Under the pieces are notes generated by a model. It did not search any database. It had not been told where the DNA came from and saw only the letters and a program-made list of their open reading frames with translations. Positions 9,172-17,578 of a DNA stretch of 64,000 nucleotides are shown here, piece after piece (positions within the stretch are counted from its first letter, which is position 1; every line of letters begins with the position of its first letter). The stretch is from assembly GCF_004923315.1 (NCBI RefSeq), contig NZ_CP039650.1:186001-250000 (forward strand). The letters run 5' to 3'. The translations under genes and the position numbers were made by a program. Origin of the DNA: Azospirillum sp. TSA2s. GTDB lineage: Bacteria; Pseudomonadota; Alphaproteobacteria; Azospirillales; Azospirillaceae.

Positions 9172-9888
9172 TCAGGCAGCCCGCCTGGTTTTGCGCTTGG
9201 CATCGCGGCGGCGGGCTCCCTTGGCGCCGTACATCATGGCGTCGGCGCGGCGCATCACCTCGTCCTCGCTGTCGTCGGCGCCATAGGGCTGGGTGCCGAC
9301 GGAGAAACGGACCGGCAGCGACTGCCCACCCCACTCCACATGGGTGGCGTCGGCGATGGCGGCCAGCTGGCGGGCGCGGGCGAGGCCGCTGGCGGTGTCG
9401 GTGTTGGTCAGCAGCACGGCGAACTCGTCGCCGCCCAGCCGGGCGACCACGTCCTCCTGCCGGACATTGCCGACGATCATCCGCGCCACCTGCCGCAGAT
9501 AGGCGTCGCCGGCGATATGGCCGTGGGTGTCGTTGATGGCCTTGAAGCCGTCCAGGTCGATCATGACCAGCAGGCCGCCGGCGGACCCGTTTCGGCGGGC
9601 CGAGGCCAACTCGCGCCGGAAGTGGCTGTAGAAGCCGCGCCGGTTCAACAGGCCGGTCAGCTCGTCCGTCATCGTCAGGCTTTCCAGGTAGGCGATGCGC
9701 TCATGCAACTCGGCGATCGTCTCCTTGGCTTCGGCGAGCAGCGCGATCGTCTCGTCCAGCGTCTGGCGCTCGGTCCCCCGCAGAAGCCCGACACGCGAAG
9801 CCAACGCGACCGGCGACCATCCGGCCGGCACGTCGAAACGGTCGGAGGTGTGGTGCTTCAGGTCCAGGGCGGCGACGATGGCGTTCAT
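9172..9888 (-). CDS. GGDEF diguanylate cyclase
   Basis: 238 residues. A short N-terminal region (1-70) with a likely coiled coil (TLDETIALLAEAKETIAELH) precedes a full GGDEF domain: LTMTDELTGLLNRRGF, DLDGFKAINDTHGH, an RQED I-site, and the active-site motif RLGGDEFAVLL. Both catalytic and product-inhibition residues are intact, so it should make cyclic-di-GMP. No recognised sensory domain is present; a partner may bind the coiled coil. It is upstream of the divK-pleD operon on the same strand but separated from it by a terminator. The C-terminus is very basic (RRRDAKRKTRRAA). Confidence 0.9.
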   Translation of the reverse strand: MNAIVAALDLKHHTSDRFDVPAGWSPVALASRVGLLRGTERQTLDETIALLAEAKETIAELHERIAYLESLTMTDELTGLLNRRGFYSHFRRELASARRNGSAGGLLVMIDLDGFKAINDTHGHIAGDAYLRQVARMIVGNVRQEDVVARLGGDEFAVLLTNTDTASGLARARQLAAIADATHVEWGGQSLPVRFSVGTQPYGADDSEDEVMRRADAMMYGAKGARRRDAKRKTRRAA

Positions 9889-10143
9889 GGGGTCGGCTCC
9901 TCTGATGAAGGTCGGAACACTTCGCCTCTACCCAAGCAACCGCTGTGCCAACCCGCCGCACCCCGCAGATACCAAGCATTTTATGCATTTCCGGCGGATT
10001 GCCCCGCCGGATCATCGGCAAGGGATGGAGCCTCTTTCCTACCGGACCGGCATCTTCTGCCCACCCCAACCGTTCGGGGCAGGAAATCCCTGCCGGTAAG
10101 GGGCGGCCGGAGCGCAGGCCCGGTAAAAGGCTCCACCCACCCG

Positions 10144-11172
10144 TCACGCCACGCGATCCGGCGCCGGCCGGCCGGCCATCACCGCATCGATGTTGTCCAG
10201 CGCCTTGAATCCCATGGCATTCCGCGTTTCCACCGTGGCGCTGCCAAGATGCGGCAGCAGGAAGGCGTTGGGCAGATCGCGGTAGCCGGGATGCAGGTTC
10301 GGCTCGTTCTCGAACACGTCGAGCCCGGCGGACGCCAACCGCCCGGTCTTCAGCGCGGCGATCACGGCCTCATCGTCCACCACGCTGCCACGCGCCGTGT
10401 TGATGAGGATGGCCCCCGGCGGCAGCCGCCCGATCCGTTCGGCGTTCAGCCAATGTCGGGTTTCCGCCGTGGCGGGGAAGTGAAGCGACAGGACATCGCA
10501 CTCCGGCAGCATCGCCTCCGGGTCGGCGTGGTAGGTGGCGCCCAATTCGAGGTCCGGGGTCAGGCGCCGGCGGTTGCTGTAATGGATGGTCATGCCGAAG
10601 GCGCGGGCGCGGGCCGCCACCGCCTGTCCGATGCGGCCCATGCCGACGATGCCCAGCCGCTTGCCGCCGACATGGGTGCCCATCAGCTGGGTCGGCGTCC
10701 AGCCGGTCCAGGCATTGGCACGGATCATCCGCTCGCCCTCCGAGGCGCGGCGCGCGGCACCCAGCAGCAGAAGCAGCGCGATGTCGGCGGTGGCGTCAGT
10801 CAGAACGTCGGGCGTGTTGGTGACGGTCAGGCCGCGGGCGCGCGCCGCCTCCAGGTCGATGTGGTCGGTGCCGACGGAGAAGGTCGCCAGCACCCGCACC
10901 CGCTGCGGCAGGGCCGCGATGGCGGCGGAGTCCAGCCGATCACCGGCACAGCAGAGCACGGCGTCGGCCCCAACCTCCGCCGCACGGGCGGCGATCTCCG
11001 CCCCGCCGAAGTCGCGGTCTTCCGGATTGAGCACAGCCCGGTAATCGCGCGAGGCCCGCGCCTCCACCGCTTCCGGAAGGCGGCGGGTCAGCAGCAGCAC
11101 CGGGCGGGCAGAGGGCTGGACATCGGGACTGTCCGACTGCGCCGCAAACGGCAACTCGGCAGGGCTTGTCAT
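10144..11172 (-). CDS. D-isomer specific 2-hydroxyacid dehydrogenase (glyoxylate/hydroxypyruvate reductase type)
   Basis: 342 residues from ATG 11172, preceded by AAGGGAA; longer alternatives at 11202 and 11262 are less likely. It has the NAD-binding Rossmann fold with LGIVGMGRIGQAVAARARAF and the catalytic Arg (NTARGSVVDDEAVI), Glu (GLDVFENEP) and His (LLPHLGSAT) of the D-2-hydroxyacid dehydrogenase family. It most resembles glyoxylate or hydroxypyruvate reductases, which reduce these 2-oxoacids with NAD(P)H; the real substrate is not decided by sequence. It diverges from eipB at 11269. Confidence 0.88.
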   Translation of the reverse strand: MTSPAELPFAAQSDSPDVQPSARPVLLLTRRLPEAVEARASRDYRAVLNPEDRDFGGAEIAARAAEVGADAVLCCAGDRLDSAAIAALPQRVRVLATFSVGTDHIDLEAARARGLTVTNTPDVLTDATADIALLLLLGAARRASEGERMIRANAWTGWTPTQLMGTHVGGKRLGIVGMGRIGQAVAARARAFGMTIHYSNRRRLTPDLELGATYHADPEAMLPECDVLSLHFPATAETRHWLNAERIGRLPPGAILINTARGSVVDDEAVIAALKTGRLASAGLDVFENEPNLHPGYRDLPNAFLLPHLGSATVETRNAMGFKALDNIDAVMAGRPAPDRVA

Positions 11173-11268
11173 TCCGGCGGTTCCCTTCCATTGATAAGAC
11201 ATTCGGGTGGCGGGCCTTTCGGACCGCGGCAAAAACACCCATACTTCACCAAGAGCCGTCAATCACCT

Positions 11269-12138
11269 GTGGATCCCGTCTTGCTCGACCGTCTTTCCGC
11301 CTTTCCGGCAACCGTCGGCGCGGTCCTCGCGGCCGCCGTTTCCACCGGTGCGCTCCTCGCGGCCTCCCCTGCCCTGGCTCAGCCGGCCGCGACCTCCATG
11401 GCGGCGGTGGCGGCCAGGATCCAGCCGCACCGGGCGATCTACACCATGTCGCTCGCCTCGGCGCGCAACGGGTCGAAGGTCAGCGACGTCCGCGGCCGCA
11501 TGATGTTCGAATGGGCCGACGCCTGCGACGGCTGGACGACGGAGCAGCGCTTCCAGCTGCGCTTCGTCTACAGCGAAGGCGACGACATGGCGATGAACAC
11601 CAACTACACGACCTGGGAATCGAAGGATGGCCTGCGCTACCGCTTCAACGTCCGCAAGCTGGTCAACGGCGAGGTGGACGAGGAGGTGCGCGGAGAGGCG
11701 AACCTGAACCGCGACGGCGCCGGCACCGCCCAGTTCACCAAGCCCGAACCGCAGGAGATGGAGCTGCCGGCCGGCACCATGTTCCCGACCGCCCACACGC
11801 TGGCGATCCTGGACCATGCCGAACGGAAGGACCCCTTCTTCACCCGCACGATCTTCGACGGGTCCGACGCGGAAGGACCGACCGAGGTGTCGACCGTCGT
11901 CGGCAAGCCCGGCGCGCCGACGGACGCCGGCAAGGACCCGCTGCTGAAGGTGGGCAAGGCCTGGCCGGTCCGCATGGCCTTCTTCCCGACGCAGAGCGAT
12001 TCGGCCCAGCCGGAGTATGAGATGAGCCTGCATCTGCTGGAAAACGGCATCGCCGAGTCCATGCAGATCGACTATGGCGATTTCACCGTCAACGCGGTGC
12101 TGGACAAGATCGAGGCGCTGCCGAAGTCGGGATGTTGA
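11269..12138 (+). CDS. eipB: EipB-family (DUF1849) periplasmic cell-envelope integrity protein
   Basis: 289 residues if the GTG at 11269 is the start; a TTG at 11281 is an alternative. An N-terminal signal peptide ends at SPALAQ. The mature protein is beta-rich and matches EipB: a GRMMFEW strand, then Cys86 in ADACDGWTTEQRFQLRF, EVRGEANL, a central FPTAHTLAILDHA segment, and a final Cys289. In Brucella EipB this pair of cysteines forms a conserved disulfide and the protein is a periplasmic beta-spiral important for envelope stress resistance. It is a single gene, divergent from the dehydrogenase. Confidence 0.88.
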   Translation: MDPVLLDRLSAFPATVGAVLAAAVSTGALLAASPALAQPAATSMAAVAARIQPHRAIYTMSLASARNGSKVSDVRGRMMFEWADACDGWTTEQRFQLRFVYSEGDDMAMNTNYTTWESKDGLRYRFNVRKLVNGEVDEEVRGEANLNRDGAGTAQFTKPEPQEMELPAGTMFPTAHTLAILDHAERKDPFFTRTIFDGSDAEGPTEVSTVVGKPGAPTDAGKDPLLKVGKAWPVRMAFFPTQSDSAQPEYEMSLHLLENGIAESMQIDYGDFTVNAVLDKIEALPKSGC

Positions 12139-12309
12139 CGGCGGCGCAACGCGCCCGTGACAATTCACATCGGGTTTGCCGATCCAGGGGACATCCGATG
12201 GTTTCCCTGTTGATCGCGACTCGCCGCTGCGCTTAACTGCGGGTTGGGGTTTTGCGCAACAGGCCGGATTTAGCCCATGGGCAACCGGCCGTCCGAGGGT
12301 TTATCCGTC

Positions 12310-12537
12310 ATGAGCAAGAAGCATGTCCAGATCGGGCAGGTTTTCCAACCGGTCGGCAGCGCCGGCGGCCGCGGTTGGCGGGTGACGGCAACGGTCAACC
12401 TGCTGGGCATCCCGCACGCCCGCGTCGTCAGCACCGAAGACGAGGGCGTGTCGAAGACCCTCAGCTGCTCGGTCCTCGCCGACACCAGCCACTATCGCCT
12501 GATCGCCTCGGCGCCGGCCGATGGGATGGCGGCGTAA
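12310..12537 (+). CDS. Small hypothetical protein, beta-rich
   Basis: 75 residues from ATG 12310; a longer reading from 12277 adds 11 residues. No family recognised with certainty. The sequence (QIGQVFQPVG, GWRVTATVNLLGIPHARVV, KTLSCSVLAD, YRLI) alternates polar and hydrophobic residues as in a small beta barrel and has no signal peptide. It lies alone, 170 bases after eipB, in a spacer that holds a 12-codon ORF. Codon use matches the surroundings, so it is probably real, but no function can be assigned. Confidence 0.6.
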   Translation: MSKKHVQIGQVFQPVGSAGGRGWRVTATVNLLGIPHARVVSTEDEGVSKTLSCSVLADTSHYRLIASAPADGMAA

Positions 12538-12600
12538 AGGGCGCGGTTCAGCGGACGTTGTTCAACGCCGTCATTCCGACACCGGCATGACGTCCGCCCC

Positions 12601-13920
12601 TTACTCCTCCCCCCGCCGCTCGCGCAGTCGCGCCCAATAGTCCAGCCGCTTGCGCAGGTCGCGTTCGAACCCCCGCTCCACCGGCTGGTAGAACTCGCGC
12701 CGCGCCATCCCTTCGGGGAAGTAGTTCTGGCCGGAGAAGCCCTCCGCCGTGTCGTGGTCGTACTCGTATCCCTTGCCGTAGCCGATGGTCTTCATCAGCT
12801 TGGTCGGCGCGTTCAGGATATGCTTGGGCGGCATCAGCGAACCGGTTTCCTTCGCCGCGCGCACCGCCGACTTGTAGGCCGTATAGCCGGCATTCGACTT
12901 CGGCGCCGTCCCCAGATAGATCACCAGCTGCGCCAGGGCCAGTTCGCCCTCAGGGCTGCCCAGCCGCTCATAGGCTTCCCAGGCGGCGATGGCCTGGGTC
13001 AGGGCATTGGGATCGGCCAGCCCGACATCCTCCACCGCGAAACGGGTCAGGCGCCGCGCGATGTAACGCGGGTCTTCCCCGCCATCCAGCATGCGGCTGT
13101 ACCAGTAGAGCGCCGCGTCGGTGTCCGACCCGCGCAGCGACTTGTGCAGGGCGCTGATGAGGTTGTAATGCCCCTCCTGCGCCTTGTCGTAGAGCGGGGC
13201 GCGGCGCTGGATGGTGGCGGCGAGCGCGTTGGTGTCCAGCACCGTCTGGCCCGGCAGCGCGAACAGCTCCTCGCACAGGTTCAGGCAGAAACGGCCGTCG
13301 CCGTCGGCCATCGCCTTCACCGCGGCGCGCGCGTCGGCGTCCAGCGGCAGCGGCCGGCCCATCTCCGCCTCCGCCCGCGACAGCAGCTTTTCCAGCGCCG
13401 CATCGTCCAGGCGGTTGAGCACGAACACCTGCGCCCGTGACAGCAAGGCGGCGTTGAGTTCGAAGGACGGATTCTCGGTCGTGGCGCCCACCAGAGTGAC
13501 CGTGCCGTCCTCGACGAAAGGCAGGAAACCGTCCTGCTGGGAGCGGTTGAAGCGATGGATCTCGTCGATGAACAGCAGCGTGCCCTGCCCCGCCACCCGC
13601 CGGGCCCGTGCGACATCGAACACCTTGCGCAGATCGGCGACGCCGGAGAAGACCGCCGACAGCGGTTCGAAATGCAGGTCGGTGCTGTGGGCCAGCAGGC
13701 GGGCGATGGTGGTCTTGCCGCAACCGGGCGGCCCCCACAGGATCATGGAGGCCAGCCGCCGCGCCGCGACCATGCGACCCAGCGGCCCGTCGGGCTTCAG
13801 CAGGTGGTCCTGCCCGACCACCTCGTCCAGCGTGCGCGGGCGCAGCCGGTCGGCGAGCGGGCGGGGAGCCGCCGACTCGAATAGCCCGGCATCCCCGCCC
13901 GACTCGCCGCGTTTCGCCAT
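12601..13920 (-). CDS. rarA: RarA/MgsA replication-associated recombination AAA+ ATPase
   Basis: 439 residues, the usual RarA length. It has Walker A WGPPGCGKTTIARLLA, Walker B LFIDEIHRFNRSQQD, sensor 1 GATTENPSF, and the C-terminal MgsA domain (SALHKSLRGSDTDAALYW, ARRLTRFAVEDVGLADP, ending YFPEGMARREFYQP). The N-terminus PLADRLRPRTLDEVVGQDHL is typical. RarA is a clamp-loader-like ATPase at stalled replication forks that works with SSB and RecA. Its start lies 10 bases after the stop of the upstream lipoprotein gene, so the two are probably one transcript. Confidence 0.95.
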   Translation of the reverse strand: MAKRGESGGDAGLFESAAPRPLADRLRPRTLDEVVGQDHLLKPDGPLGRMVAARRLASMILWGPPGCGKTTIARLLAHSTDLHFEPLSAVFSGVADLRKVFDVARARRVAGQGTLLFIDEIHRFNRSQQDGFLPFVEDGTVTLVGATTENPSFELNAALLSRAQVFVLNRLDDAALEKLLSRAEAEMGRPLPLDADARAAVKAMADGDGRFCLNLCEELFALPGQTVLDTNALAATIQRRAPLYDKAQEGHYNLISALHKSLRGSDTDAALYWYSRMLDGGEDPRYIARRLTRFAVEDVGLADPNALTQAIAAWEAYERLGSPEGELALAQLVIYLGTAPKSNAGYTAYKSAVRAAKETGSLMPPKHILNAPTKLMKTIGYGKGYEYDHDTAEGFSGQNYFPEGMARREFYQPVERGFERDLRKRLDYWARLRERRGEE

Positions 13921-13930
13921 GATGGGTGCC

Positions 13931-14302
13931 TCAGCGCGCCGCGCCGCAGCGCTGATAGCACTGCTTCAGCTGATAGCTGCAGTTGTCGGTCGGGCTGAAC
14001 GGGGTCGAATCGGCACGGTCGATGCCGCCCTGGTTGCGCGCGGCGACCGAATCCATGCACACATTGTGGCTCCGCTCGCACTGGGCCTGACAGGAGGCGC
14101 CGGCACCGGTGCCGCCATCGATCCGCAACGACTGGTCGTCGGCACCGCCGCGCGGGGTGGACGGACCGGGGACCACGGTGACGGTGGGCGCCGGACCGGA
14201 GGCGGCAGGGCGCGACGCCGGGTGATCGGCGCAGGCCGACAGGCCGAGAAGGGCCACGGCCATGAGCGGGGCGATGAGACGGACCGGACGGAACTTAGCC
14301 AC
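13931..14302 (-). CDS. Small lipoprotein with mirror-symmetric six-cysteine motif
   Basis: 123 residues from a GTG at 14302, chosen because AGGAG lies 6-7 bases upstream. The signal peptide ends in the lipobox LSAC, so Cys24 would be lipidated. A proline-rich linker follows. The last 55 residues hold six cysteines at 71, 75, 82, 108, 115 and 119: C-x3-C-x6-C, then 25 residues, then C-x6-C-x3-C. This mirror symmetry suggests an antiparallel helical hairpin closed by three disulfides in the periplasm. No family recognised. It sits just upstream of rarA and is probably co-transcribed with it. Confidence 0.72.
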   Translation of the reverse strand: MAKFRPVRLIAPLMAVALLGLSACADHPASRPAASGPAPTVTVVPGPSTPRGGADDQSLRIDGGTGAGASCQAQCERSHNVCMDSVAARNQGGIDRADSTPFSPTDNCSYQLKQCYQRCGAAR

Positions 14303-14426
14303 GACGGCTCCTATTCTTCTTGTTGTGAGGACGGCCATGGACATGACGGAATGCCACACCCCTCTGGACCATCCCCCGTTCGGCCCCCACTATGCCGATA
14401 TCAGCTGTAAGAAGGGAATGACTGAA

Positions 14427-14687
14427 ATGACTCCGAAATCGGACGGCAGACCGCCGCGCAACCGGTCCCTGCGACTGCTGCTGGCGCTGCTTGTCCTTGG
14501 ACTCGTCATGCTGGCGTCGCGCGTGCTGGCGCTGCCCAATATCGGCATGGCCGAGATGATCATCCCGATGCTGGGCGGGCTGTTCGTGGCGGTCGCCATC
14601 GTCATGATCGTGCGCCGTGACCGTGCCGACCGTGACGCCCTGCCCCCGTCCCGGCGTGACCGCCAGGACCAGGGCATGCCGGACTGA
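14427..14687 (+). CDS. Small two-helix membrane protein, unknown
   Basis: 86 residues from ATG 14427, which has AAGGGA at a suitable distance; an in-frame ATG at 14418 lies too close to that site. Two hydrophobic segments (LLLALLVLGLVMLASRVLAL and MIIPMLGGLFVAVAIVMIV) flank a short loop. A basic N-terminus and a charged C-terminal tail (RRDRADRDALPPSRRDRQD) suggest both ends face the cytoplasm. No recognised family. It diverges from the lipoprotein gene and ends 5 bases from the convergent YqaA-family gene. Confidence 0.6.
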   Translation: MTPKSDGRPPRNRSLRLLLALLVLGLVMLASRVLALPNIGMAEMIIPMLGGLFVAVAIVMIVRRDRADRDALPPSRRDRQDQGMPD

Positions 14688-14692
14688 GTCGC

Positions 14693-15271
14693 TCAGACGA
14701 ACTTGAAGCTGAGCAGGCCGCCGACCACGACGACCAGAAGGACGGTGGCCACCAGCATCAACCGCTTCTCGATGATGTGCTGAACCTGCGGTCCGTAGAA
14801 ATGCAGCAGGATGGCGATCATGTAGAATCGGGAGAAGCGTGCGACGATCGAACAGAGGATGAAGACCGTCAGATCCAGATGGGCGAATCCGGCGGTGATC
14901 GTCAGCAGCTTGTAGGGGATCGGCGTCACCCCCTTCAGGATCAGGAACCAGGGGCCGAACTCGGTGAACATCTCCTGGAAATGATGGAACGACTCCTGCG
15001 CATTGTAGAAGTCGATGATCATCCGCCCGACGCTTTCGAACAGATAAAAGCCCAGCGCGTAGCCCAGCAGGCCGCCCAGAAGCGACGCGAAGGCGCAGAT
15101 GTTGGTGTAGAACCAGAGTCGCTTCGGCTTCTCCAGGCACATCGGCACCAGCATCACGTCCGGCGGCAATGGGAAGAAGGAGCTTTCGGCGAAGGAGATC
15201 GCCGACATCCACCAGACGGCATCGTCGCGGGCGGACAGGCGCTGGAGGCGCGTGTAAAGGGAACGCAACAT
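14693..15271 (-). CDS. YqaA/DedA-family (VTT domain) membrane protein
   Basis: 192 residues from ATG 15271; an upstream GTG at 15283 is possible. It has four to five membrane helices with the family features FAESSFFPLPPDVMLVPM, GGLLGYALGFYLFE, and GPWFLILKGVTPIPYKLLTI (the PIP motif of VTT proteins). DedA/YqaA proteins help in lipid-carrier or phospholipid handling and envelope homeostasis, but the substrate of this branch is not known. It starts immediately after the rplQ terminator, so it needs its own promoter or read-through from the ribosomal operon. Confidence 0.85.
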   Translation of the reverse strand: MLRSLYTRLQRLSARDDAVWWMSAISFAESSFFPLPPDVMLVPMCLEKPKRLWFYTNICAFASLLGGLLGYALGFYLFESVGRMIIDFYNAQESFHHFQEMFTEFGPWFLILKGVTPIPYKLLTITAGFAHLDLTVFILCSIVARFSRFYMIAILLHFYGPQVQHIIEKRLMLVATVLLVVVVGGLLSFKFV

Positions 15272-15281
15272 TCGACCGGCC

Positions 15282-15324
15282 ACAAAAGAGAAAACCCTTC
15301 CTCCGGGGGGCCCGAAGGAAGGGT
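15282..15324 (-). terminator. Rho-independent terminator of rpsM-rplQ operon
   Basis: On the minus strand, a perfect 9-bp stem ACCCTTCCT/AGGAAGGGT (arms 15316-15324 and 15294-15302) with a GC-rich loop is followed by TTTTCTCTTTT. It lies about 100 bases after rplQ. Confidence 0.88.
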
Positions 15325-15423
15325 CTAACATATCACCGATATCGCCGGTTCCGTCCTGCACGACACGGGGCCCTGAGGCCCGATGCCGCACGGTCAGGAT
15401 AACCGGCGCGATGCCCGGTCATA

Positions 15424-15852
15424 TCACTCGGCGGTCTCGGCTTCGGCCTCGACGGCATCCTGCGTCGGGCCCGAATCCTGGCCCTTGGCGGAGACGTCGC
15501 GGTCGACCAGCTCGAACACGGCCATGTCGGCGGCGTCGCCATAGCGGAAGCCGGCCTTCAGGACGCGGCTGTAGCCACCCTGGCGATCCTTGTAGCGGTC
15601 GGCCAGCACCGTGAACAGCTTGGTGACCGTGTCGTTGTCGCGCAGCTGCGCGAAGGCCAGACGACGGTTGGCCAGGCCACCCTTCTTGCCGAGCGTGATC
15701 AGCTTGTCGACGATCGGACGCAGGTCCTTCGCCTTCGGCAGGGTGGTGGTGATCTGCTCGTGCTTGATCACCGCGTTCGCCATGTTCGAGAACATGGCCT
15801 TGCGGTGGCTGCTGGTCTTGCTGAACTTACGTCCCGAAACGCCGTGACGCAT
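15424..15852 (-). CDS. rplQ: 50S ribosomal protein L17
   Basis: 142 residues beginning MRHGVSGRKFSKTSSHRKAM, the invariant L17 start, followed by the LADRYKDRQGGYSRVLK region. The C-terminal 25 residues are an acidic extension (VEAEAETAE) common in alphaproteobacteria. L17 binds 23S rRNA near the peptide exit tunnel. It is the last gene of rpsM-rpsK-rpoA-rplQ and is followed by a strong terminator. Confidence 0.97.
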   Translation of the reverse strand: MRHGVSGRKFSKTSSHRKAMFSNMANAVIKHEQITTTLPKAKDLRPIVDKLITLGKKGGLANRRLAFAQLRDNDTVTKLFTVLADRYKDRQGGYSRVLKAGFRYGDAADMAVFELVDRDVSAKGQDSGPTQDAVEAEAETAE

Positions 15853-16012
15853 GGCGGTCCTCCTTCATGGCATGGCCCCCCTCGGGGAGCCGATCGTGAA
15901 CCCCGCCGCCCAGTCGTAATGCTGGTACGGCCATGGGGTCGGGCCGCTTCGACCCTGGGAAATGCGCCCTCCCCGCCCAAGGGCGGAAAGGGCGCGGAAA
16001 CAAGTGAGATGC

Positions 16013-17029
16013 TTAGTACGGCTCTTCCAGACGCTTGGCCAGCTCTTCGATGTTCTCCGGCGGCCAGTTCGGGATTTCCATACCGAGGTGCAGGCCCATC
16101 TGGGACAGCACTTCCTTGATCTCGTTCAGCGACTTGCGGCCGAAGTTCGGGGTGCGGAGCATTTCCGCTTCCGTCTTCTGCACCAGATCGCCGATGTAGA
16201 CGATGTTGTCGTTCTTGAGGCAGTTGGCCGAACGGACCGACAGTTCCAGTTCGTCCACCTTGCGGAGCAGGTTCTTGTTGAACGGAACCTCCTCGTGCTT
16301 CTCCTCGGAGACGGCGTGAGTCGGCTCCTCGAAATTGATGAACAGCTGCAGCTGGTCCTGCAGGATGCGGGCGGCGAGTGCCACCGCGTCGTCCGGCTTG
16401 ACCGAACCGTTGGTCTCCACCGTCATCGACAGGCGGTCATAGTCGGTGACCTGCCCGACGCGGGCATTGTCGACCTTGTAGGACACCTTGCGGACCGGGG
16501 AGAACAGGGCGTCGATCGGAATCAGGCCGATGGGCGCGTCTTCCGGACGGTTCTGGCTGGCCGGGACGTAGCCCTTGCCGGTCTCGACCGTCAGTTCCAT
16601 GTTCAGCCGCGCGCCGTTGTCCAGCGTGCAGATGACCAGTTCCGGATCCATGACCTGGATGTCGGGACCGGTCTCGATCATGCCGGCCTTGACCTCGCCC
16701 GGGCCTTCGGCGCGCAGGCGCATGCGCTTCGGGCCGTCGCCGCCCATGCGCAGACCCATCGTCTTGATGTTCAGGACGATGTCGGTCACGTCCTCGCGGA
16801 CGCCGGGGATGGACGAGAACTCGTGCAGCACGCCGTCGATGTGGATCGAGGTGACGGCGGCACCCTGCAGCGAGGAGAGCAGGATGCGGCGCAGGGCGTT
16901 GCCCAGGGTCAGACCGAAGCCGCGTTCCAGCGGTTCGGCGACCACCGTCGCGAAACGGTCGGCGTCGTCACCGGGCTGGATGTCCAGCTTGCTCGGCTTA
17001 ATCAGTTCCTGCCAGTTCTTCTGAAGCAC
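16013..17029 (-). CDS. rpoA: DNA-directed RNA polymerase subunit alpha
   Basis: 338 residues. The N-terminal assembly domain has RGFGLTLGNALRRILLSSL, and the C-terminal DNA- and regulator-binding domain follows (LSVRSANCLKNDNIVYIGDL, TPNFGRKSLNEIKEVL). The length is normal for an alphaproteobacterial alpha subunit. It dimerises to nucleate RNA polymerase and contacts UP elements and activators. It lies between rpsK and rplQ in the usual order, with intergenic gaps of 135 and 160 bases. Confidence 0.98.
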   Translation of the reverse strand: MLQKNWQELIKPSKLDIQPGDDADRFATVVAEPLERGFGLTLGNALRRILLSSLQGAAVTSIHIDGVLHEFSSIPGVREDVTDIVLNIKTMGLRMGGDGPKRMRLRAEGPGEVKAGMIETGPDIQVMDPELVICTLDNGARLNMELTVETGKGYVPASQNRPEDAPIGLIPIDALFSPVRKVSYKVDNARVGQVTDYDRLSMTVETNGSVKPDDAVALAARILQDQLQLFINFEEPTHAVSEEKHEEVPFNKNLLRKVDELELSVRSANCLKNDNIVYIGDLVQKTEAEMLRTPNFGRKSLNEIKEVLSQMGLHLGMEIPNWPPENIEELAKRLEEPY

Positions 17030-17164
17030 GGATCGACCTCAAGATGCCATCGGGTGAACACGAACCCGCGGGGCCCGAACCATTCCCATGCTGAGGGAAC
17101 CGCGATGGCTGCGGCCCCCTGTCCCGGAATGGCTGGTCCCCGCGGGTGCGGAAACAATGCTGAA

Positions 17165-17563
17165 TCAGACGCGACGCTTCTTCGGCGGGCGAACGCCGTT
17201 GTGCGGGATCGGCGTGACGTCGCGGATCGACGTGATCTGGAAGCCGATCGACTGCAGGGCGCGCAGGGCGGACTCACGCCCCGAACCCGGACCCTTCACT
17301 TCGACTTCCAGGGTCTTCATGCCGTGTTCCTGGGCCTTGCGGCCGGCGTCCTCGGCAGCGACCTGGGCGGCGTAGGGCGTCGACTTGCGCGAACCCTTGA
17401 AGCCCATGGTGCCCGACGACGACCAGGCAATGGTGTTGCCCTGCGCGTCGGTGATGGTGATCATCGTGTTGTTGAACGAGGCGTTCACGTGAGCGACGCC
17501 GGCGGTGATGTTCTTGCGCTCGCGGCGACGCAGGCGCTGAGAAGCAGCGGAGGGCTTGGCCAT
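17165..17563 (-). CDS. rpsK: 30S ribosomal protein S11
   Basis: 132 residues. Contains the S11 signature: NITAGVAHVNASFNNTMITI near the start, SSGTMGFKGSRKSTPYAAQV, VEVKGPGSGRESALRAL, ITSIRDVTPIPHNGVRPPK and the basic KKRRV end. It sits at the small-subunit platform and lines the mRNA exit. It starts 15 bases after rpsM. Confidence 0.98.
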   Translation of the reverse strand: MAKPSAASQRLRRRERKNITAGVAHVNASFNNTMITITDAQGNTIAWSSSGTMGFKGSRKSTPYAAQVAAEDAGRKAQEHGMKTLEVEVKGPGSGRESALRALQSIGFQITSIRDVTPIPHNGVRPPKKRRV

Positions 17564-17578
17564 TTTGCGTTCGTCCTC

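Noticed and set aside
9154..12138. Plus-strand open frame of 994 codons
   Set aside because: Only its last 289 codons (eipB) are real; the rest runs opposite the GGDEF and dehydrogenase genes and is a high-GC shadow.
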